This document shows positions 56,597 through 64,000 of a DNA stretch of 64,000 nt, in pieces. The first letter of the stretch is position 1; the number at the start of each line of letters is the position of its first letter. The notes beneath the pieces are model-generated. The model was given only the letters and a program-made list of their open reading frames with translations, was not told the DNA's origin and ran no database searches. The position numbers were made by a program, and so were the translations under genes. The stretch is from Siphonodentalium dalli (lineage: Eukaryota; Mollusca; Scaphopoda; Gadilida; Siphonodentaliidae), in the NCBI GenBank assembly GCA_032622095.1, contig CP136069.1:9502036-9566035 (forward strand), written 5' to 3'.

Positions 56597-58404
56597 TATA
56601 GGTATAGAGTAGATAAACACACTGTATTACTGTCTCATCATTGGGAGGTATAGGTATAGAGTAGATAAATACACTGTATTACTGTCACATCATTGGGAGT
56701 TATAGGTATAGAGTAGATAAACACACTGTATTACTGTCTCATCATTGGGAGGTATAGGTATAGAGTAGATAAATACACTGTATTACTGTCACATCATTGG
56801 GAGTTATAGGTATAGAGTAGATAAACACACTGTATTACTGTCACATCATTGGGAGTTATAGGTATAGAGTAGATAAATACACTGTATTACTGTCTCATCA
56901 TTGGGAGGTATAGCATAGATAAACACACTGTATTACTGTCTCATCATTGGGAGGTATAGGTATAGAGTAGATAAATACACTGTATTACTGTCACATCATT
57001 GGGAGTTATAGGTATAGAGTAGATAAACACACTGTATTACTGTCTCATCATTGGGAGGTATAGGTATAGAGTAGATAAACACACTGTATTACTGTCTCAT
57101 CATTGGGAGTTATAGGTATAGAGTAGATAAACACACTGTATTACTGTCTCATCATTGGGAGGTATAGGTATAGAGTAGATAAACACACTGTATTACTGTC
57201 TCATCATTGGGAGGTATAGGTATAGAGTAGATAAATACACTGTATTACTGTCACATCATTGGGAGTTATAGGTATAGAGTAGATAAACACACTGTATTAC
57301 TGTCACATCATTGGGAGTTATAGGTATAGAGTAGATAAACACACTGTATTACTGTCACATCATTGGGAGTTATAGGTATAGAGTAGATAAACACACTGTA
57401 TTACTGTCTCATCATTGGGAGGTATAGGTATAGAGTAGATAAACACACTGTATTACTGTCTCATCATTGGGAGGTATAGGTATAGAGTAGATAAATACAC
57501 TGTATTACTGTCACATCATTGGGAGGTATAGGTATAGAGTAGATAAACACACTGTATTACTGTCACATCATTGGGAGTTATAGGTATAGAGTAGATAAAT
57601 ACACTGTATTACTGTCACATCATTGGGAGTTATAGGTATAGAGTAGATAAACACACTGTATTACTGTCTCATCATTGGGAGTTATAGGTATAGAGTAGAT
57701 AAATACACTGTATTACTGTCTCATCATTGGGAGGTATAGGTATAGAGTAGATAAACACACTGTATTACTGTCTCATCATTGGGAGTTATAGGTATAGAGT
57801 AGATAAACACACTGTATTACTGTCTCATCATTGGGAGTTATAGGTATAGAGTAGATAAACACACTGTATTACTGTCACATCATTGGGAGGTATAGCATAG
57901 ATAAATACACTGTATTACTGTCTCATCATTGGGAGTTATAGGTATAGAGTAGATAAATACACTGTATTACTGTCTCATCATTGGGAGTTATAGGTATAGA
58001 GTAGATAAATACACTGTATTACTGTCTCATCATTGGGAGGTATAGGTATAGAGTAGATAAACACACTGTATTACTGTCTCATCATTGGGAGTTATAGGTA
58101 TAGAGTAGATAAATACACTGTATTACTGTCACATCATTGGGAGTTATAGGTATAGAGTAGATAAACACACTGTATTACTGTCACATCATTGGGAGGTATA
58201 GGTATAGAGTAGATAAATACACTGTATTACTGTCTCATCATTGGGAGTTATAGGTATAGAGTAGATAAACACACTGTATTACTGTCTCATCATTGGGAGT
58301 TATAGGTATAGAGTAGATAAATACACTGTATTACTGTCTCATCATTGGGAGGTATAGGTATAGAGTAGATAAACACACTGTATTACTGTCACATCATTGG
58401 GAGG
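56597..58404 (+). repeat. 1808-bp higher-order repeat, copy 1 (35 units)
   Basis: First copy of the largest higher-order repeat found. Bases 56597-57356 match 58405-59164 exactly by eye (760 bp, offset 1808). Bases 57601-58461 match 59253-60113 exactly by eye (861 bp, offset 1652). The offset falls by 156 bp (3 units) between 57357 and 57600. The block has short CATAG units at 56881-56926 and 57863-57908, with counterparts at 58689-58734 and 59515-59560. In a 35-unit sample spanning this block I scored T15 in 21, G28 in 16 and C50 in 21. A chance 16-unit match would then have a probability near 1e-14 per pair. Confidence 0.93.
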
Positions 58405-60113
58405 TATAGGTATAGAGTAGATAAACACACTGTATTACTGTCTCATCATTGGGAGGTATAGGTATAGAGTAGATAAATACACTGTATTACTGTCACATCA
58501 TTGGGAGTTATAGGTATAGAGTAGATAAACACACTGTATTACTGTCTCATCATTGGGAGGTATAGGTATAGAGTAGATAAATACACTGTATTACTGTCAC
58601 ATCATTGGGAGTTATAGGTATAGAGTAGATAAACACACTGTATTACTGTCACATCATTGGGAGTTATAGGTATAGAGTAGATAAATACACTGTATTACTG
58701 TCTCATCATTGGGAGGTATAGCATAGATAAACACACTGTATTACTGTCTCATCATTGGGAGGTATAGGTATAGAGTAGATAAATACACTGTATTACTGTC
58801 ACATCATTGGGAGTTATAGGTATAGAGTAGATAAACACACTGTATTACTGTCTCATCATTGGGAGGTATAGGTATAGAGTAGATAAACACACTGTATTAC
58901 TGTCTCATCATTGGGAGTTATAGGTATAGAGTAGATAAACACACTGTATTACTGTCTCATCATTGGGAGGTATAGGTATAGAGTAGATAAACACACTGTA
59001 TTACTGTCTCATCATTGGGAGGTATAGGTATAGAGTAGATAAATACACTGTATTACTGTCACATCATTGGGAGTTATAGGTATAGAGTAGATAAACACAC
59101 TGTATTACTGTCACATCATTGGGAGTTATAGGTATAGAGTAGATAAACACACTGTATTACTGTCTCATCATTGGGAGTTATAGGTATAGAGTAGATAAAT
59201 ACACTGTATTACTGTCTCATCATTGGGAGGTATAGGTATAGAGTAGATAAACACACTGTATTACTGTCACATCATTGGGAGTTATAGGTATAGAGTAGAT
59301 AAACACACTGTATTACTGTCTCATCATTGGGAGTTATAGGTATAGAGTAGATAAATACACTGTATTACTGTCTCATCATTGGGAGGTATAGGTATAGAGT
59401 AGATAAACACACTGTATTACTGTCTCATCATTGGGAGTTATAGGTATAGAGTAGATAAACACACTGTATTACTGTCTCATCATTGGGAGTTATAGGTATA
59501 GAGTAGATAAACACACTGTATTACTGTCACATCATTGGGAGGTATAGCATAGATAAATACACTGTATTACTGTCTCATCATTGGGAGTTATAGGTATAGA
59601 GTAGATAAATACACTGTATTACTGTCTCATCATTGGGAGTTATAGGTATAGAGTAGATAAATACACTGTATTACTGTCTCATCATTGGGAGGTATAGGTA
59701 TAGAGTAGATAAACACACTGTATTACTGTCTCATCATTGGGAGTTATAGGTATAGAGTAGATAAATACACTGTATTACTGTCACATCATTGGGAGTTATA
59801 GGTATAGAGTAGATAAACACACTGTATTACTGTCACATCATTGGGAGGTATAGGTATAGAGTAGATAAATACACTGTATTACTGTCTCATCATTGGGAGT
59901 TATAGGTATAGAGTAGATAAACACACTGTATTACTGTCTCATCATTGGGAGTTATAGGTATAGAGTAGATAAATACACTGTATTACTGTCTCATCATTGG
60001 GAGGTATAGGTATAGAGTAGATAAACACACTGTATTACTGTCACATCATTGGGAGGTATAGGTATAGAGTAGATAAACACACTGTATTACTGTCTCATCA
60101 TTGGGAGGTATAG
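58405..60113 (+). repeat. Higher-order repeat, copy 2 (3 units shorter)
   Basis: Near-perfect second copy of 56597-58461. It differs only in one internal stretch: about five units at 57357-57600 are replaced by about two at 59165-59252. It ends where the next unit becomes a short CGTAG unit (60081-60126) in place of a full unit. I found no third copy: the 19 units before 56881 do not repeat the pattern, although their spacing between short units (982 bp) happens to be the same. Confidence 0.93.
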
Positions 60114-62234
60114 CGTAGATAAACACACTGTATTACTGTCTCATCATTGGGAGTTATAGGTATAGAGTAGATAAATACACTGTATTACTGTCTCATCATT
60201 GGGAGGTATAGGTATAGAGTAGATAAACACACTGTATTACTGTCACATCATTGGGAGGTATAGGTATAGAGTAGATAAACACACTGTATTACTGTCTCAT
60301 CATTGGGAGGTATAGAGTAGATAAATACACTGTATTACTGTCTCATCATTGGGAGTTATAGGTATAGAGTAGATAAACACACTGTATTACTGTCTCATCA
60401 TTGGGAGGTATAGGTATAGAGTAGATAAATACACTGTATTACTGTCACATCATTAGGAGTTATAGGTATAGAGTAGATAAACACACTGTATTACTGTCTC
60501 ATCATTGGGAGGTATAGGTATAGAGTAGATAAACACACTGTATTACTGTCACATCATTAGGAGTTATAGGTATAGAGTAGATAAACACACTGTATTACTG
60601 TCACATCATTGGGAGTTATAGGTATAGAGTAGATAAACACACTGTATTACTGTCTCATCATTGGGAGTTATAGGTATAGAGTAGATAAACACACTGTATT
60701 ACTGTCTCATCATTGGGAGTTATAGGTATAGAGTAGATAAACACACTGTATTACTGTCTCATCATTGGGAGGTATAGGTATAGAGTAGATAAATACACTG
60801 TATTACTGTCTCATCATTGGGAGTTATAGGTATAGAGTAGATAAATACACTGTATTACTGTCTCATCATTGGGAGGTATAGGTATAGAGTAGATAAACAC
60901 ACTGTATTACTGTCTCATCATTGGGAGGTATAGGTATAGAGTAGATAAATACACTGTATTACTGTCTCATCATTGGGAGTTATAGGTATAGAGTAGATAA
61001 ACACACTGTATTACTGTCACATCATTGGGAGTTATAGGTATAGAGTAGATAAACACACTGTATTACTGTCACATCATTGGGAGTTATAGGTATAGAGTAG
61101 ATAAACACACTGTATTACTGTCTCATCATTGGGAGTTATAGGTATAGAGTAGATAAACACACTGTATTACTGTCTCATCATTGGGAGTTATAGGTATAGA
61201 GTAGATAAACACACTGTATTACTGTCTCATCATTGGGAGGTATAGGTATAGAGTAGATAAATACACTGTATTACTGTCTCATCATTGGGAGTTATAGGTA
61301 TAGAGTAGATAAATACACTGTATTACTGTCTCATCATTGGGAGGTATAGGTATAGAGTAGATAAACACACTGTATTACTGTCTCATCATTGGGAGGTATA
61401 GGTATAGAGTAGATAAATACACTGTATTACTGTCTCATCATTGGGAGGTATAGGTATAGAGTAGATAAACACACTGTATTACTGTCTCATCATTGGGAGT
61501 TATAGGTATAGAGTAGATAAATACACTGTATTACTGTCTCATCATTGGGAGGTATAGGTATAGAGTAGATAAATACACTGTATTACTGTCACATCATTGG
61601 GAGGTATAGGTATAGAGTAGATAAATACACTGTATTACTGTCTCATCATTGGGAGGTATAGAGTAGATAAATACACTGTATTACTGTCTCATCATTGGGA
61701 GTTATACGTATAGAGTAGATACACACACTGTATTACTGTCTCATCATTGGGAGTTATAGAGTAGATAAACACACTGTATTACTGTCACATCATTGGGAGT
61801 TATAGGTATAGAGTAGATAAATACACTGTATTACTGTCTCATCATTGGGAGGTATAGAGTAGATAAATACACTGTATTACTGTCACATCATTGGGAGTTA
61901 TAGGTATAGAGTAGATAAATACACTGTATTACTGTCTCATCATTGGGAGTTATAGGTATAGAGTAGATAAACACACTGTATTACTGTCTCATCATTGGGA
62001 GTTATAGGTATAGAGTAGATAAACACACTGTATTACTGTCACATCATTGGGAGGTATAGGTATAGAGTAGATAAACACACTGTATTACTGTCTCATCATT
62101 GGGAGTTATAGGTATAGAGTAGATAAACACACTGTATTACTGTCTCATCATTGGGAGTTATAGGTATAGAGTAGATAAACACACTGTATTACTGTCACAT
62201 CATTAGGAGTTATAGGTATAGAGTAGATAAATAC

Positions 62235-62284
62235 ACTGTATTACTGTCTCATCATTGGGAGTTATAGGTAGAGTAGATAAACAC
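62235..62284 (+). repeat. 50-bp unit with a 2-bp deletion
   Basis: The only unit of this length: GGTAGAGTAG replaces GGTATAGAGTAG, losing TA. It is a private mutation, or a base-calling error, in a TA-rich part of the unit. Confidence 0.88.
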
Positions 62285-64000
62285 ACTGTATTACTGTCAC
62301 ATCATTGGGAGTTATACGTATAGAGTAGATAAACACACTGTATTACTGTCTCATCATTGGGAGTTATAGGTATAGAGTAGATAAATACACTGTATTACTG
62401 TCACATCATTGGGAGGTATAGGTATAGAGTAGATAAACACACTGTATTACTGTCACATCATTGGGAGTTATAGGTATAGAGTAGATAAATACACTGTATT
62501 ACTGTCACATCATTGGGAGTTATAGGTATAGAGTAGATAAACACACTGTATTACTGTCTCATCATTGGGAGGTATAGGTATAGAGTAGATAAATACACTG
62601 TATTACTGTCACATCATTGGGAGGTATAGGTATAGAGTAGATAAATACACTGTATTACTGTCTCATCATTGGGAGTTATAGGTATAGAGTAGATAAATAC
62701 ACTGTATTACTGTCTCATCATTGGGAGGTATAGCATAGATAAACACACTGTATTACTGTCTCATCATTGGGAGGTATAGGTATAGAGTAGATAAACACAC
62801 TGTATTACTGTCTCATCATTGGGAGGTATAGGTATAGAGTAGATACATACACTGTATTACTGTCTCATCATTGGGAGTTATAGGTATAGAGTAGATAAAT
62901 ACACTGTATTACTGTCACATCATTGGGAGGTATAGGTATAGAGTAGATAAACACACTGTATTACTGTCACATCATTGGGAGGTATAGGTATAGAGTAGAT
63001 AAACACACTGTATTACTGTCACATCATTGGGAGTTATAGGTATAGAGTAGATAAATACACTGTATTACTGTCTCATCATTGGGAGGTATAGGTATAGAGT
63101 AGATAAATACACTGTATTACTGTCTCATCATTGGGAGTTATAGGTATAGAGTAGATAAATACACTGTATTACTGTCTCATCATTGGGAGTTATAGGTATA
63201 GAGTAGATAAACACACTGTATTACTGTCACATCATTGGGAGTTATAGGTATAGAGTAGATAAACACACTGTATTACTGTCTCATCATTGGGAGTTATAGG
63301 TATAGAGTAGATAAACACACTGTATTACTGTCTCATCATTGGGAGTTATAGGTATAGAGTAGATAAACACACTGTATTACTGTCTCATCATTGGGAGTTA
63401 TAGGTATAGCATAGATAAACACACTGTATTACTGTCTCATCATTGGGAGGTATAGGTATAGAGTAGATAAACACACTGTATTACTGTCTCATCATTGGGA
63501 GTTATAGGTATAGAGTAGATAAATACACTGTATTACTGTCACATCATTGGGAGTTATACGTATAGAGTAGATAAACACACTGTATTACTGTCTCATCATT
63601 GGGAGTTATAGGTATAGAGTAGATAAATACACTGTATTACTGTCACATCATTGGGAGGTATAGGTATAGAGTAGATAAACACACTGTATTACTGTCACAT
63701 CATTAGGAGTTATAGGTATAGAGTAGATAAATACACTGTATTACTGTCTCATCATTGGGAGGTATAGGTATAGAGTAGATAAATACACTGTATTACTGTC
63801 ACATCATTGGGAGGTATAGGTATAGAGTAGATAAACACACTGTATTACTGTCACATCATTGGGAGTTATAGGTATAGAGTAGATAAACACACTGTATTAC
63901 TGTCTCATCATTGGGAGTTATAGGTATAGAGTAGATAAATACACTGTATTACTGTCTCATCATTGGGAGTTATAGGTATAGAGTAGATAAACACACTGTA

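Larger units (their letters stand above)
1..64000. repeat. 52-bp satellite tandem array, whole window
   Basis: The entire window is head-to-tail copies of one 52-bp unit (reference copy 209-260), all in the same orientation. Key parts of the unit are ACTGTATTACTGTC (1-14), CATCATTGGGAG (16-27) and GGTATAGAGTAGATAAA (33-49). My hand count is 1237 complete units plus the first 6 bases of another: 1178 of 52 bp, 54 of 46 bp, 4 of 51 bp and 1 of 50 bp. Unit starts drift by exactly the amount these short units predict, modulo 52, at about 3.8, 31.9, 47.0 and 64.0 kb. No gene-free gap needs separate comment because there is no non-repeat DNA. The array is probably non-coding: 52 is not a multiple of 3, so any frame rotates through all phases and meets TAG/TAA on the + strand and TGA/TAA on the - strand within a few units. 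The canonical + strand has no ATG. Confidence 0.98.

Noticed and set aside
55932-59548. Regular spacing of short CATAG units (982, 982, 826, 826 bp) as a fixed period
   Set aside because: The 19 units of the first 982-bp interval do not match those of the second, and the two 826-bp intervals also differ inside. Only the 1808/1652-bp duplication is supported by unit patterns.
1-64000. CRISPR array
   Set aside because: A CRISPR array has conserved repeats separated by unique spacers. Here the entire 52-bp period is conserved, with variation limited to a few fixed sites, and there are no spacers, leader or cas genes.
1-64000. Coding tandem-repeat protein
   Set aside because: The unit length is not a multiple of 3, so each frame rotates and meets stops on both strands. 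The + strand canonical unit has no ATG, and the - strand ATGATG is closed by TAA after two more codons.
1-64000. Telomeric repeat or telomere-like motifs (TTAGG, TAGGG)
   Set aside because: TTAGGAG and CATAGGG occur only as single-base variants inside the 52-bp unit and never as a tandem TTAGGG-type run.
1-64000. Centromeric alpha-type satellite with CENP-B boxes
   Set aside because: The unit is 52 bp, not about 171 bp, and lacks the CpGs the CENP-B box needs. A centromeric role cannot be excluded, but nothing in the sequence shows it.
1-64000. Encoded message or binary code in sites 15/28/50
   Set aside because: The site patterns look irregular, but block duplication and random exchange explain the repeated strings I could verify, and I found no other regularity.
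1-64000. Species assignment
   Set aside because: There is no unique sequence, gene or transposon to use, and I do not recall a matching named satellite. I therefore give only 'eukaryotic, probably'.

Overview
The whole window is one uninterrupted tandem array of a 52-bp satellite (large minisatellite) unit. It starts at a unit boundary at base 1 and stops 6 bases into a unit at base 64000, so neither edge of the array is visible and its true length exceeds 64 kb. I found no unique sequence, gene, RNA gene, transposon, CRISPR array or promoter. An array of this size, with CpG-poor, ATG-poor units and 32-37% G+C, points to a eukaryotic chromosome (heterochromatin, subtelomere, pericentromere or a long minisatellite locus). 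Nothing in the sequence identifies the species, and I do not recognise the unit as a named family.

Bookkeeping by eye: 1237 complete units, all in the same orientation. Of these, 1178 are 52 bp, 54 are 46 bp (one internal TATAGG hexamer missing), 4 are 51 bp and 1 is 50 bp. The phase of the unit starts agrees with this tally modulo 52 at the end of the window and at three internal checkpoints. Unit positions below are numbered from the A of ACTGTATTAC; bases 209-260 are a convenient reference unit.

Variation is strongly structured. Three sites are biallelic almost everywhere: 15 (T/A), 28 (T/G) and 50 (C/T). A second tier is rarer and regionally clustered: 22 A, 23 A, 33 C, 40 C or T, 40-41 CA, 48 C or T, and the 6-bp deletion. 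True one-off mutations are very few (about a dozen).

Layout. 0-3.4 kb: the only 51-bp units, each with the palindrome GTGTACAC. 6.8-7.5 kb: a 312-bp, 6-unit duplication. 2-18 kb: most of the site-48 C units. 14.0-14.6 kb: a 300-bp duplication carrying paired short units. 15.5-16.8 kb: a GTGTAG cluster. 22.6-23.3 kb: a 346-bp duplication rich in short CGTAG units. 28.3-28.8 kb: units with CATAGGG at alternate positions. 29.9-30.6 kb: the last site-48 C cluster before a gap of about 31 kb. 31.9-33.1 kb: three trimers of short units. 33-41 kb: long runs of C at site 50, with 306-bp and 358-bp higher-order repeats. 51.8-52.6 kb: spaced CGTAG units. 53-56.5 kb: a TTAGG/TACGTA-rich domain. 56.6-60.1 kb: the largest higher-order repeat, a 35-unit (1808-bp) block followed by a near copy that is 3 units shorter.

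The picture is an actively homogenising satellite in which duplicated blocks of 2 to 35 units are superimposed on an old pool of unit variants. Any 'system' here is the array itself: its higher-order structure, its regional variant domains and its near-absence of CpG. I see no encoded molecular machinery.
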